A stretch of 64,000 nucleotides of DNA from positions 434,001 through 498,000 of the forward strand of contig CAVYZK010000004.1 in assembly GCA_963772935.1 (NCBI GenBank), in the 5' to 3' direction. The stretch comes from JANNNF01 sp963772935 (GTDB lineage: Bacteria; Pseudomonadota; Alphaproteobacteria; Rhodobacterales; Rhodobacteraceae). The notes beneath the pieces are model-generated. The model ran no database searches and had not been told where the DNA came from. It saw only the letters and a list, made by a program, of their open reading frames with translations. This document shows, in pieces, positions 18,601-29,989 of this stretch. The translations under genes and the position numbers were made by a program. Position 1 is the stretch's first letter; the number at the start of each line of letters is the position of its first letter.

Positions 18601-21059
18601 CAGTTTGGTGATCTGGCGTTCCACCGGACGGCCCGACCCTTCGGCCACGCGCACGGTAAAGCGCGCCTCCAGCGGGCGCAGCGGGTCTTCGGTTTCGGGC
18701 AGGGCAACGCGAAAGCGTGGCGTTGCCATCGGCATCGGTCTTGTCGCCGGAAAGCGATTCCATCCGTGCATCGAAGGGCGCGTCGTGGCGGCCAAAGACA
18801 TAGCCCGGAAAGGCGGTCAGTTCCTTGGCGGCGCGCAGCAGCACCTCGCCTTCAATCGCAAGATCGGCACCGGGGGCACCGAACAGGTACTTGGCGGCAA
18901 CGGTCAGATCGGCGGCATCGCCAAGCCGCAGGGGCGTATCGGTCAGCGACAGGGTAAAGTCGATACGTTCGGGCAGGAAATCCTCGACAAGGAAGGTTTT
19001 CGCGGCCAAGGGGTCGGCCTCCAGATCGGCCAGCACCTCCAGCCGCCAGACGCCGCGCGGGGCGATATCGGCAATCGGCAGGGCAAAGACATGGCCCCCG
19101 GCACCGCCATCGGCCACTTGCGCGCGGGAATATTCCACCCCATCCGGGCGTTTCAGAATGGCGGTCAGCGGCAGGCCCGGCAGGGCTGCGGCGGCCGGGT
19201 CGCGGGCAAGGGCGGTGGCATAGACGGTTTCGCCTGCACGGTAGGCCCCGCGATCCGTGGTCAGGAACACATCAACGGGGGGCGCGGGTTCGCGGCCTTC
19301 AACGCCCCGGTCGGACAGGTCAAACTCCGGGTCGGTCAGCGACAGGAAGGCGATGTCATCGGCCCCCTCTTTCGCCACCACCATCGCAGGGGCAGACGAC
19401 CCCAGCCCGCGCGTCAGCCCCGCATCAAAGCGCGCATAGCCCATGGCATCGGTCTTGGTGCTGCCCAGAATGGTGTTGGCGCGGTTCAGCAGGTCAACGG
19501 TGACGCCTTCCTTGGCCCCCGCCGTGCCCAGACTGCGCACGAACACATGCAGACCATCGACGCCCGACAGGGTGGTCAGCCCCAGATCGGACACCACAAA
19601 CCACTGCCAGCCTGCGGGCGTCACATAGGGGTCCACCCCCGGTACGGCGGCTTTCAGGGCGTAGATGCCAGCGGGTTGGCCCTTTAAGGCCTCATCCATC
19701 GGCAGGCGGGTGGTGACGTCGGTGTTGACCTCCATCCCCACGGTCGCGGTGCCGGACCACAGCTTTTCGCCGACTTCATCGGTGAAATAGCTTTCCTGAT
19801 ATTCCGGCATCGGCGTTCCGAAATAGCTGTTCTGGATGGCGCGCAGCAGGTTGCGGTCGGTGACGCGGAACAGGGTCAGATCCAACTTGTCAGCGTTGAC
19901 CGTTTCTACCGGAACCGCCGCCCCGGCAGCCTTCGGCAACACATAGCCCCGCCCCGGAAAGCGCACGCCGGGGCTGCGATCGCGAACATAGGCCGTGATC
20001 GGCACCGATTTGGCCATCACCTGCCCATCCGCCGCAGGCAGCCCTTCGCGGAAGGTCACGGTATAGCGCGCGCCATGCTGCACACCCGCCGACGCACAAC
20101 TGCCGCCAGCCACCATTTTCGACCGTCAGGCCCGGGTCGGACAACTGCACAAAGCTGGAATAATCCACCCCGGCGGCCACCAGATCTTCGGAGAACGTCA
20201 CGCAGATGCGCGGGCGGGCCAGATCGGATTCGACGGTGTTTTCGGCGATGCGAAAGCCGTATTTGCCCATGGCGCTGTCCAGCAGGGCGGCGGTATCCTC
20301 GCGCGGGGCAAGGTTTTGCGCAAGACGCAGGGCAGCAACGGTATCACGCCCCCGGCCCAGCCGTTCCAGCGCATCGGCCATGGTCACCAGTGCCGTATGC
20401 CGCAAAGGCGCGCTTTCGGCGCGCAGATAGGCGTTGACCGCCGATGACACGGCCCGGTCGAGGTAATAGTTCTGGTCGTTGGATTGCGGCTTGCCGACCT
20501 CCAACTGCAATCTTGCGTAATCGGCCCAGCTTTCGGGCGCGTCCGACAGGTTCAGCGCGGCCCCGGTAAAGGCTGCGGCTTGCACCAGATCACCCCGCGC
20601 CTCGGCCTCATTCGCCGCCGTCAGGTGTTCTTCGGCAGACCATGGCCCGGTGGTGTGCTGGCGGCCAAGGTTGGTGGCAAGATCATAGGCGTTCTGCACA
20701 TCGCCGTCCGACAGAAAGGTCAGTTCTGCACGGCGGGCCTTGGCATCAGTTTCAGGGGTCGCGTCAATCACATAAGCGGAATAGGCCCCCTGAAAATAGG
20801 TGCCTTCCCCCGGCCCCGATTTCACAAAGCAAGACCCGTTGCGGGTGTTGAACGTATAGGCCGTGCAGCGGGAATTGGTCAGGCAGGCGCGCTCGCAGGC
20901 GTCCAGCGTGGTGTCGAGACTTGACGCGATATCGCCGCCCGGCAGGTCTTGATCCTGCGTCAAAACGGTGCGCCGTTCGGGGATCAGATCTTGCGCCGGG
21001 GCAAGGGTCGGAAGGGTCAGAAATATCGCCGCCAATGCCGCTGTAACAAAACCACGCAT
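15619..21059 (-). CDS. Bacterial alpha-2-macroglobulin family protein, frame broken twice
   Basis: Three consecutive frames (21059 to ~20084, to ~18713, to 15619) make one protein of about 1,812 residues once one extra base is removed at each break (A at 20084; one A of 18712-18714). It begins with a signal peptide (MRGFVTAALAAIFLTLPTLA, no lipobox) and a PAN/Apple-like cysteine module (CERACLTNSRCTAYTFN...CFVK), then MG domains, and carries the thioester motif GCTEQ in YGCTEQITSRALPLL. Family members are periplasmic protease traps. AGGAGA precedes ATG 21059. It is coupled to pbpC. Confidence 0.88.
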
Positions 21060-21112
21060 CTGAAAATCTCCTGCCTAGATGGGCGCAACGTCGCATGGGG
21101 GGGCCGCCTGTG

Positions 21113-21126
21113 GCAAGTCAACTTGC
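21113..21126. promoter_or_regulatory. Palindrome between divergent genes
   Basis: GCAAGT-CA-ACTTGC is a perfect 6-bp inverted repeat with a 2-base spacer, located in the 173-bp region between the alpha-2-macroglobulin and histidine kinase starts. The form is operator-like; I do not recognise the regulator. Confidence 0.3.
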
Positions 21127-21232
21127 GTGACAATTGCCGTTAAGTCCGTGTTCACACTGATGCGCCAGATTGGCCCCTGATGGCCGGGGGAGCGCCCCGG
21201 CAGACCAGACAGAATGTCGATACAGGGGCCGA

Positions 21233-23781
21233 ATGGAACTCGCGGAACGGCTGGCAAAAGAACGGCGTGGGCGGCTGGCGGCAGAACGGCTGCTGGAACA
21301 AAAACAGCGCGAACTCTTTGCTGCCAATGAAAAACTGGCGCTGCATGCGCGGTCTTTGTCAGACCAGATCGTCGAACAGCGGCAGGTGGTGAAATCGGCC
21401 CTGTCCGAGGCTGAGGTGCTGAAGGGCCAGAACCTGCGATTCGTGACCGACCTCGATCTGGCGCACACCGCGGCGGTCATGGCGGAACGGCGGCTGTGGG
21501 ATTCCATCGACACCATCCGCGATGGGTTTGCAGTGTTCGATTCCGCTGGCAAACTGGTGGTCGCCAACCGCGCCTATATGGCCGTGTTTGACGGGCGCGG
21601 GGTTGCCCCGGGTATCCCTTATGCCCAGATTTTGCAGATCGCGGCCACCTCTGGCTTGATTGATATCGGCGATGCTCGCGCCCGGTGACTGGGTGGCCGC
21701 CATGCTGGCCCGCTGGGACAGCGACCCGATAGACCCCATGACCATCCGCTTTCGCAACGGTCAGTGGATCAAGCTGGTGGACCGCCGCGCCCGTGATGGC
21801 GACATGGTCACGCTGGCGCTGGATATCACCGAACAGATGCGCATCTGGGCCGCGATCGAGGCGATCCCCGATGGTTTCGTGCTTTATGACAGGGAGGAAC
21901 GGCTGTTGACCTGCAACCAACGCTACCGCGATCTATACCCCGCCACCGCAGGCGCCATGGTGCCGGGCGCGCGGTTTGAAGATATCCTGCGCTATGGCCT
22001 CGTGCGCGGCCAGCACGCCGATGCCGTGGGGCGCGAGGAAGACTGGCTGGCCGAACGGCTGCGCCAGCACCGCGCCGCCGACGGCGTGCATGAACAGGCA
22101 CTTGGCCGATGGCCGCTGGCTGCGCGCGCATGACCACCCGACGCCGGATGGTGGCAGGGTGGGGCTGCGGGTCGACATCACCATGCTGAAGGAACAGCAG
22201 GCGGCGCTGGAACACGCGCGCCTTGCCGCCGAGGCCGCGAACCGCGCGAAATCGGCGTTCCTTGCGAATATGAGCCATGAAATCCGCACCCCGATGAACG
22301 GCGTGGTCGGCATGGCGGAACTTCTGTGCGACACCAACCTGTCGGAAGAACAGCGCCTGTTTGCCGATACCATCCGGTCGTCCGGCGAGGCGTTGTTGGT
22401 GATCATCAACGACATTCTGGACTATTCCAAGATCGAGGCTGAACGCCTGACCCTGCACCCCGAACCCTTTGATCTGGAACGCACGATCCACGAAGTGACC
22501 ATGCTGTTGCAACCGCGCGCCCGTGCCAAGGGCCTTGATCTGATGATCGACTTCGACATGTTCCTGCCGACCCGCTTCATCGGCGATCCGGGGCGGTTGC
22601 GGCAGGTTCTGACCAACCTTCTGGGCAATGCGGTCAAGTTTACCGAAAAAGGCCATGTGCTGATCCGCGTCGTGGGGCTGGAGGCTGAAGGCGGCGCGCA
22701 AGAGTTGCATGTGACGGTGGAAGACACCGGCATCGGCATCGCGCCCGAACACATCGACCACATCTTTGGCGAGTTCAATCAGGTCGAAAGCCAGCAAAAC
22801 CGCAAGTTTGAAGGCACGGGTTTGGGCCTTGCGATCACGCAGCGCCTGATCGACCGGATGGGCGGTGAGGTTTGGGTGGACAGTGACCTTGGGCGTGGGT
22901 CCAGCTTTGGCTTCCGCGTCACGCTGCCGGTGGCCGAGGAGGCCGCCGCCCCGCGCCTGCCGATCACGCTGCGCCGGATGCTGGTGGTGGATGACCAGTT
23001 CATCAACCGCACCATTCTGGAACGCCAACTGGTGCCATGCGGCATCAACGTGACCCTGTGCCGGTCGGGGGCGGATGCTCTGGCGGTGCTGGCGCAGGAT
23101 GGCGGCTTTGACGTGGTGCTGACCGACCATGACATGCCGGAAATGGATGGTTTGGTCCTGGCCGACCGGATCAGGGCGGCAGGCTTTGCGATGCCGATTG
23201 TGCTGCTGTCATCGAACCCCGCCGCGGCGCGGGACGGGGCAGGGGCCGCCCATCTGGCGGCGGTGCTGCAAAAGCCGATCCTGCGGTCCGACCTCTACCG
23301 CCGCCTGACCGCGCTGACCGAAACCGGTGTTGCGGCCTTGCCCGTGGTCCCCGCCAACCCCGAAGATCGCCGGGTGATGCGGGTTCTGGCCGCCGAGGAT
23401 AATCGGACCAACCAGTTGGTGTTCCAGAAAATGGTCAAAGGCGTGGATATTGATCTGGTCTTTGCCAACAACGGGCGCGAGGCGGTCGAACAGTTCGTGT
23501 CCTTCAAGCCTGACCTGATCTTCATGGATATCTCGATGCCCGAAATGGATGGGCGCGAGGCTGCGCGCGCCATCCGCGCAATTGAAAACGGGCGGGGCCA
23601 TGTGCCCATCGTGGCGCTGACCGCCCATGCGATGGACGGCGACGATCAGGGCATCCTCGCCGCAGGCATCGACCGCTATCTGACCAAACCCCTGCGCAAA
23701 GTGGCGATTGTGGCGGCCTTATCCGAGTTCTGCCCCCCCGACGCGCGGCCAGTGGAACCCGCCGCCGAGGTGGCCGCGTGA
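21233..23781 (+). CDS. Hybrid sensor histidine kinase with two PAS-like and two receiver domains, frame broken twice
   Basis: Three frames join into about 848 residues after removing one base near 21677 and one at about 22104. Order: N-terminal coiled coil (no membrane segment, so probably cytosolic), two PAS-like domains (IRDGFAVFDSAGKLVVANRAY; IPDGFVLYDREERLLTCN), HisKA with FLANMSHEIRTPMNG, HATPase with NAVKF, DTGIGI and GTGLGL, receiver 1 (LTDHDMPEMDG, LQKPI), receiver 2 (FMDISMPEMDG, LTKPL). All phosphorylation residues are intact. No HPt domain or cognate regulator is adjacent, so the output is unknown. Start at ATG 21233 has only a weak ribosome site. Confidence 0.88.
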
Positions 23782-23782
23782 C

Positions 23783-24562
23783 TTATGCGGCCACCGCTTG
23801 TGCGCGGTGAAATACCATGCGGTCGCCGTCCGACAGGTCGGCGCGAAAGGCATACCCCCCTGTCTGAAAGCCGCGCAGGTCGGCGGGGTCGGTCAGGTGG
23901 TGGTCGCAGATATGCCGCGCCATCGCCCCCCGTGCGGTCTTGGCCCAGAAGCTGACGATCTTGGCCTGGCCTTCGGGGCCGTCCAGAAACACCGGGGTGA
24001 TCACCCGCAGCTTCAGCGCCTTGCGATTGGCGGCGGTGAAATACTCAATCGAGGCGCAATTGACCAAGGTATCGGTGCCAACCTCTGCGGCCTGCGCCAC
24101 CAGCGCCTTTGCAATCTTGTCACCCCAAAAGGCGTAAAGATCGGCCCCCTTTGCCGTCGCCAGCCTGCTGCCCATCTCTAGCCGGTAGGCCTGTATCGCA
24201 TCGAAAGGGCGCAGCAAGCCGTAAAGGCCCGACAGAATCCGCAGATGCCCGTTTGCCCAGTGCAGGGCATCGGCGGTCATCGTCTTGGCCTCCAGCCCGG
24301 TATAGGTGTCGCCCGCAAAGCAGTGGATGGCGGGGTAGGTCACATCCGGCCCCGGTTTGGCGGCAAAGCTGGCAAAGCGGGCGTGGTTCAGCCGGGCCAG
24401 CGGGTCGGAGATATCCATCAGATGGCGCAGATCATCGACCGACAGACCCCGCGCGATTTTGGCCAAGGCCACCGCATCGCGCGCAAACAGCGGGTCGGTC
24501 AGGGCCAGCCCCGCAACGGGCTTTTCGGTCAGCTTTTTGGCGGGGGAAATCACGGTCAGCAT
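23783..24562 (-). CDS. yaaA: Peroxide stress protein YaaA (DUF328)
   Basis: A 259-residue DUF328/UPF0246 protein with the family start MLTVISPAKKL and the conserved GLYGLLRPFDAIQAYRLEMG and SFWAKTARG segments. In E. coli YaaA limits intracellular free iron during peroxide stress and so reduces Fenton damage; related proteins bind DNA. ATG 24562 has GAAGGAG at proper distance. It begins 45 bases after the recQ stop on the same strand, so peroxide protection and DNA repair may share a transcript. The end lies 1 base from the convergent histidine-kinase stop. Confidence 0.92.
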   Translation of the reverse strand: MLTVISPAKKLTEKPVAGLALTDPLFARDAVALAKIARGLSVDDLRHLMDISDPLARLNHARFASFAAKPGPDVTYPAIHCFAGDTYTGLEAKTMTADALHWANGHLRILSGLYGLLRPFDAIQAYRLEMGSRLATAKGADLYAFWGDKIAKALVAQAAEVGTDTLVNCASIEYFTAANRKALKLRVITPVFLDGPEGQAKIVSFWAKTARGAMARHICDHHLTDPADLRGFQTGGYAFRADLSDGDRMVFHRAQAVAA

Positions 24563-24607
24563 CAGACACTCCTTCAACAGCCGACATAGCAGCACGGACC
24601 TGCGAGT

Positions 24608-26654
24608 CTAGGCCTGCCGCAGCACATCCAGAAAGGCTGCACCAAAGCGTTCGGTCTTGGCCTCGCCCATACCCTGAATGCGGTCGAGGTCGGACAGCGT
24701 GGAAGGCTTGCGTTCGGCAATCTGGCGCAGGGTCGCGTTGCCGCAGGACAGGTATTTTCCGGTGCCATCATCGCCGCGCGCAAGGCGCAACTGCACCTCG
24801 GCCAGCCGGTCAAACACATCCCCCGCCTCGCGCCCCGCCAGTCGCATGCGCGAGGGGTGCAGGGTCTGTGCGGTGGCCCCGGTGATCACCTCCAGAAACG
24901 CCGCGCCATAGCTTTCCAGCTTTTTCGCGCCAACCCCGGTGATGCCCATCATCTGGTCCAGCGTTTCAGGGCGGCGTTCGGCCATCTCAATCAGGGTGCG
25001 GTCCGGGAAAGATCACATAGGCGGGCACGGAAGCGGCCTCGGCCAAGGCCCGGCGTTTGGCTTTCAGCGCGGACATCAGGGGGGCATCTTCCTCCGACAC
25101 CAAGGCTTTGACCGCCACGCGCCCGACAGCGGACTGAATGGTATCGCGACGCAGGGAAATGCTGGCCTCGCCGCGCAGAATGGGGCGGGCGGCGTCGGTC
25201 ATGCGCAGGGCACCGAAACGGTCGGGGTCGGGGCGCACCAGGTCACGGCCCATCATCTGGCGGAACACAGCGCCCCAAGCGGGTTTGGAAAGGTCGCGCC
25301 CCACGGCATAGGTGGGCAGCGCGTCATGGCCCTTTTCGCGCACCTTGGCGGTGGGGTTTCCGGTCAGAATGTCGATCAGATGCCCTGCGCCAAACCATTC
25401 GCCGGTGCGCAGGATGGCCGACAGTGCCTTGCGCACAGCCTCGGTCGCGTCGAACACATCGACGGGGCGGTCGCACAGATCGCAGTTGCCGCAAGGGGTT
25501 GCCTCTTCGCCAAAGTAGCCAAGCAGCACCTGACGGCGGCAGGCCACAGCCTCGGCCAAACCCAGCAGGGCGTTCAGGCGGCCATGGTCGGCGGCCTTGC
25601 GGTCCGCAGGGGCGGCGCCTTCGTCAATCTGGGACCGGCGCAGGCGAATGTCGTCGGGGCCATACAGCGTCATGGTTTCGGCCGCCGCCCCATCCCGCCC
25701 CGCGCGGCCGATTTCCTGATAATAGCCTTCGATCGACTTGGGCAGATCGGCGTGGGCGACCCAGCGGATATCGGGTTTGTCGATGCCCATGCCGAAGGCG
25801 ACGGTGGCCACCACGATCAGCCCGTCATCCTGCTGAAACCGGATTTCCACCTGACGACGGTCTTCCGGGTCCATGCCGCCGTGGTAGTAGCAGGCCGGAT
25901 GCCCGGCCTCGCGCAGCGCCTGAGACAGGGTTTCGGTCTTGGCGCGGGTGCCGCAATAGACGATGCCCGACTGCCCCTTGCGCGCGGCGGCAAAGCCCAG
26001 GATCTGCGTGCGGGGGCTGTCTTTGACCGCAAAGGCAAGGTGGATGTTCGGGCGGTCAAACCCGCGCAGGAAGGTGGATGGCTGGGTGCCGCCAAACAGG
26101 CGGGTGACAATCTCGGCACGGGTTTCTTCGTCTGCCGTGGCGGTGAAGGCGGCAAGCGGCACGTCCAGACTGCGGCGCAAATCGCCGATGCGCAGATAGT
26201 CGGGTCGGAAATCATGGCCCCATTGCGAGACGCAATGCGCCTCGTCCACCGCGATCATCCGGGTGTTGATGCGGCGCAGCAGCGCGAGGGTGCCAGCGGA
26301 GGCTAGCCGTTCGGGCGCCATATACAGCAGCTTTATGCGGCCGGCATCAAGGGCTGCAAACACCTCTTCGGTCTGCTCATCCGTGTTGCCTGATGTTAGG
26401 GCCCCAGCCTCGACCCCCGCCTCGCGCAGGGCGCGGACCTGATCGCGCATCAAAGCGATCAGGGGTGAGATCACCACCGTCACCCCATCTCGGCACAGGG
26501 CTGGCAGTTGAAAGCACAGCGACTTACCACCCCCCGTGGGCATGATGGCAAGCGTGTTCTGCCCGGCCATCACCGCATCGACAATTTCCTCCTGCCCGGG
26601 TCGAAAACCGGAGAAGCCGAAGACAGAGGCCAGAAGGTCGGACGGGGCGGGCAT
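24608..26654 (-). CDS. recQ: ATP-dependent DNA helicase RecQ, frame broken once
   Basis: An SF2 3'-to-5' helicase in recombination and fork repair, about 681 residues after removing one base in the CC at 25003-25004 (VIFP-DRTLIEMAERRP). Walker A is PTGGGKS at 39-45, the DEAH box is in AVDEAHCVSQWGHDFRPDY, and motif VI is in QEIGRAGRDG. The zinc cysteines follow (RRQVLLGYFGE...CGNCDLC), then winged helix and two HRDC-like modules: one crossing the break, one at the end (LRQIAERKPSTLSDLDRIQGMG). An unrepaired copy would lose the HRDC region only. Confidence 0.9.
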
Positions 26655-26717
26655 CTTGGCCTTTGCGGTGGGAACAGGGGCCAGAGTGCCCCGGCAGCGG
26701 TTAGGAAAGCGTGAAGG

Positions 26718-27005
26718 TCAGAAAAACGCGACAGCGTTGTTTTGCAGCACGATCTTCAACCCGTAGATCACCAGCAGCACAATCAGCGGTGCAAAGTCGA
26801 TGCCCGACATCTGCGGCAGAAAAGACCGGACGCGACCGTAGATCGGCTCCAGAGTGCGGTTCAGCGCCGTCCAGATTTGCGCGACCAACGGCTGGCGGGT
26901 GTTCAGCACCTGAAAGTTGATCAGCCAGCTCATGATGATGTGCGCCAACACAATGAACTGCGCCACATTCAGCACCATCATCAGGATTTGGAAGAGGGAT
27001 TGCAT
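26718..27005 (-). CDS. YggT family membrane protein
   Basis: A 95-residue protein with two hydrophobic segments flanking the conserved centre LNRTLEPIYGRVRSFLPQM and SGIDFAPLIVLLVIYGL, diagnostic of YggT. These proteins are implicated in osmotic tolerance and membrane or division-related processes, without an agreed biochemical role. It is divergent from the thioesterase gene. Confidence 0.9.
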   Translation of the reverse strand: MQSLFQILMMVLNVAQFIVLAHIIMSWLINFQVLNTRQPLVAQIWTALNRTLEPIYGRVRSFLPQMSGIDFAPLIVLLVIYGLKIVLQNNAVAFF

Positions 27006-27138
27006 GTCTATCGGCCTTGGCTACCATCTGTTGTGTCAGAGGTAACGCCGACCGCCTCAAAGGGCAATGGCTTCCGCAGCGTTTCGCTTGACGTTGCGCC
27101 GTGCGCACGGCACCAAAACGCAAAACTCAGAGGTCGTG

Positions 27139-27669
27139 ATGTACCCCTATCTGCGCATGTTCAAGGAACTGTATAAATTTCGGGCAGCCGCTCCGCTGGG
27201 GATTTTCGACACCCATGTCAGCCACCACCGCTGTTGGCCGCAGGACATCGACCCGTGGCGTGAACTGAACAATGGCCGCACCCTGACACTGTATGATCTG
27301 GGGCGTATTCCGCTCGGCAAGCGTACCGGACTGCACATGGTGCTGAAGGCCAATGGCTGGGGCATGACGGTGGCGGGCAATACCACGCGTTACCGCCGCC
27401 GGGTGAGGATGTTTGACCGGGTGGAAATGCGCAGCCATTGCATCGGCTGGGACGCGCGGTTTTTCTACATGGAGCAAAGCATGTGGAAGGACGGTGAGTG
27501 TACGTCGCATGTGTTGATCCGGTCGGCGACCACATCACGCGCGGGGATCGTACCGCCCGCGCAGGTCGCCCGCGCGCTTGGCGTGTCCGAGGTCAGCCCC
27601 GCCTTGCCCGGTTGGGTGCAGGCGTGGATCGCGGCAGATGCCGAACGCCCCTGGCCGCCCCAACGCTAA
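27139..27669 (+). CDS. Hotdog-fold acyl-CoA thioesterase-like protein
   Basis: A 176-residue thioesterase-superfamily protein (PF13279-like). The conserved pattern is HHRCWPQDIDPWRELNNGRTLTLYDLGRI, then GMTVAGNTTRYRRRVRMFDRVEMRS and ARFFYMEQSMW. ATG 27139 follows AGAGG by about 6 bases; a longer frame from 27067 adds residues that do not fit the family. Presumed to hydrolyse an acyl-CoA; chain length unknown. Confidence 0.8.
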   Translation: MYPYLRMFKELYKFRAAAPLGIFDTHVSHHRCWPQDIDPWRELNNGRTLTLYDLGRIPLGKRTGLHMVLKANGWGMTVAGNTTRYRRRVRMFDRVEMRSHCIGWDARFFYMEQSMWKDGECTSHVLIRSATTSRAGIVPPAQVARALGVSEVSPALPGWVQAWIAADAERPWPPQR

Positions 27670-27737
27670 GCAGTGCCCTTGCGCCACCTGCGGTTTTCAG
27701 GCTTCACTGCCGTAAAACATAACATCGGGGGCAGGGC

Positions 27738-29105
27738 ATGATTTCGGCACGCAAGCGCATCTGGGGCTGGTACTTTTTCGACTGGGCCAGCCAACCCTAC
27801 AACACCCTGCTGCTGACCTTCATCTTCGGCCCCTACTTCGCCGAGGTCGCCCGTGAATACTACATGGGGATGGGGCTGGAGGCTGACGCCGCCGCCGCCG
27901 CCGCACAGGCCTACTGGGGCTGGGGGTTGGCCATTGCCTCCATTTCGGTGGCTTTGCTGGCCCCGATCCTGGGCGCGATTGCCGATGGCACGGGGCGCAG
28001 GCTGGTGTGGGTGTGGATATTTTCGACTTTCTATGTCGTGGGGTCGTCTGCCCTTTGGTATGTGGAACCCGGGCTGACCAGCCTGTTCTGGGTTGTTGCC
28101 TTCTTCAGCATCGGCTTTATCGGGATGGAGTTTGCCACCATCTTCACCAACGCCCTGATGCCGTCGCTGTCTGACCATGATGATCTTGGGGCGATTTCGG
28201 GGTCGGGCTTTGCCTTTGGCTATCTTGGCGGGTTGCTGGCGCTGGTGCTGATGCTGCTGCTGTTTGCCGAAAGCCCGACCACCGGCAAAACCCTGCTTGG
28301 CATCGACCCGCTGTTCGGACTGGACGCCGAGGCCCGCGAGGGCACCCGCGCCGTAGGGCCATTCACCGCCATCTGGTATGCCGTGTTCATGATCCCGTTT
28401 TTCCTGTGGGTGCGGGAGCCGCGCATTGAATCGCGCCCCCTGCACATCGGATCGGCTATCGCCAGTCTGGTGGACCTGATCAAAAGCCTGCGCTTTCGCC
28501 ACAGCCTTGCAGCGTACCTGATGTCCTCACTGTTTTATCGGGATGCGCTGAACGCCCTCTACGGTTTTGGTGGGGTCTATGCGTCGGGCGTGCTGGGCTG
28601 GTCGATCATCCAGATCGGCGTGTTCGGCATTGTGGGGGCGGCGGCGGCGATTGTTGCAAGCTGGATCGGCGGGCGGGCGGATCGCAAGTATGGACCGAAG
28701 CCTGTGATCGTGCTGTGCATTCTGGTGCTGATGTTTGTCTGCCTGATCATCGTCGGCATGACGCGCGACAGCGTCTGGGGCATTGCGTTGGATTCGGCCT
28801 CGTCAATGCCGGATCAGATATTCTTTGCCTGCGGCGCGCTGATCGGGGCGGCGGGTGGTGCGTTGCAGGCCGCCAGCCGCACCATGATGGTGCGCCATAC
28901 CACGCCCGACAACGCCACGCAGGCCTTCGGGTTGTTCGCGCTTTCGGGCAAGGTGGCCAGCTTCATGTCGCCCGCGCTGATCGCCCTGATCACCACCATA
29001 AGCGGATCGCAGCGCATCGGGATTTCGCCGCTGATCGGGCTGTTCTTCATCGGCTTGGTTCTGCTAATCTGGGTCAGACCCAGAGGGGAGCAGTCTGCCT
29101 TATGA
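27738..29105 (+). CDS. UMF1 (Atg22-like) MFS transporter
   Basis: A 455-residue integral membrane protein of the UMF1 family. The start ARKRIWGWYFFDWASQPYNTLLLTFIFGPYF is the UMF1 signature; about 12 membrane segments follow. Eukaryotic Atg22 relatives export amino acids from the vacuole; bacterial substrates are unknown. Its TGA (29103-29105) overlaps the mepA ATG at 29102 in an ATGA arrangement, so the two are coupled. Confidence 0.87.
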   Translation: MISARKRIWGWYFFDWASQPYNTLLLTFIFGPYFAEVAREYYMGMGLEADAAAAAAQAYWGWGLAIASISVALLAPILGAIADGTGRRLVWVWIFSTFYVVGSSALWYVEPGLTSLFWVVAFFSIGFIGMEFATIFTNALMPSLSDHDDLGAISGSGFAFGYLGGLLALVLMLLLFAESPTTGKTLLGIDPLFGLDAEAREGTRAVGPFTAIWYAVFMIPFFLWVREPRIESRPLHIGSAIASLVDLIKSLRFRHSLAAYLMSSLFYRDALNALYGFGGVYASGVLGWSIIQIGVFGIVGAAAAIVASWIGGRADRKYGPKPVIVLCILVLMFVCLIIVGMTRDSVWGIALDSASSMPDQIFFACGALIGAAGGALQAASRTMMVRHTTPDNATQAFGLFALSGKVASFMSPALIALITTISGSQRIGISPLIGLFFIGLVLLIWVRPRGEQSAL

Positions 29106-29989
29106 TCCGTATTGTCCTACTTGCAGCGCTGTTTACGCTGCCCTTTTCCGTGCAGGCCGAAACGCTGGCGAACAAGCTGTTCGGGGCAAAATCTGCCCCG
29201 TCGCAACAGGCCCCGATGCCCGTGGGCAGCTATGCCCGGGGCTGTGGTGCAGGTATGGTGCAACTGCCGGAAACCGGCCCAAGCTGGCAGGCCATGCGCC
29301 TGTCGCGGGGGCGCAACTTTGGCCAACCGGTGTTGATCGACTATCTGCAAGACCTGAGCCGGGACGCACAGCAGATCGGCTGGGCGGGCCTTTACATCGG
29401 CGATATGAGCCAGCCCCGGGGTGGCCCGATGACCTCTGGCCACGCCAGCCACCAGATCGGGTTGGATGCCGATATCTGGATGCTGCCGCCCCGCAGGCTG
29501 GATCTGAGCCGCAAAGACCGCGAGAATATCTCCTCCATCCCGGTGCGGTCTGCCGATCAGCGGTCTGTCACCGAAAACTGGACGCCGCGCCACCGCGCGC
29601 TGTTGAAGGCCGCAGCCTCTGACCCGCGCATCGACCGGATTTTTGTGGCCGCCGCCGTGAAGATCGAAATGTGCAAGACGGCGACCGCCGCCGACAAGAA
29701 ATGGTTGCAGAAAATCCGTCCCGTGGCGGGACATGACACCCATTTCCATGTGCGCCTGAAATGCCCGAAGGGCGCGACCCTGTGCCAGACACAAAAGCCG
29801 ACGGTTTCGGAATTGTCCAAGGGCGGCGATGGTTGCGATTCCACGCTGACCTGGTGGGTGACTGATTATCTGAACCCGCCCAAGCCCACCAAGAAACCCA
29901 CCAAACCGGCCAAACGTGAAAAGGGCCCGCGCCAGTTCACCATGGCCGATCTGCCCAAGCAATGCAGCGCCGTTCTGTCGTCGGAATAG
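29102..29989 (+). CDS. mepA: Penicillin-insensitive murein endopeptidase MepA
   Basis: A periplasmic zinc endopeptidase that cleaves D-Ala-meso-DAP cross-links in peptidoglycan, 295 residues from ATG 29102. It has a signal peptide (MIRIVLLAALFTLPFSVQA) and the M74/LAS-type metal motif SGHASHQIGLDADIW, with the second histidine site in GHDTHFHVRL. Paired cysteines (GCGAGM, CKTATA, CPKGATLC, GCDS, QCSAV) are typical of MepA disulfides. A Lys/Pro-rich stretch near 260-275 is unremarkable. The next gene overlaps its last 28 bases. Confidence 0.92.
   Translation: MIRIVLLAALFTLPFSVQAETLANKLFGAKSAPSQQAPMPVGSYARGCGAGMVQLPETGPSWQAMRLSRGRNFGQPVLIDYLQDLSRDAQQIGWAGLYIGDMSQPRGGPMTSGHASHQIGLDADIWMLPPRRLDLSRKDRENISSIPVRSADQRSVTENWTPRHRALLKAAASDPRIDRIFVAAAVKIEMCKTATAADKKWLQKIRPVAGHDTHFHVRLKCPKGATLCQTQKPTVSELSKGGDGCDSTLTWWVTDYLNPPKPTKKPTKPAKREKGPRQFTMADLPKQCSAVLSSE

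Noticed and set aside
21170..21232. Longer N-terminus for the histidine kinase
   Set aside because: The added residues (DGRGSAPADQTECRYRGR) are unlike a sensor domain and lack a start with a ribosome site.
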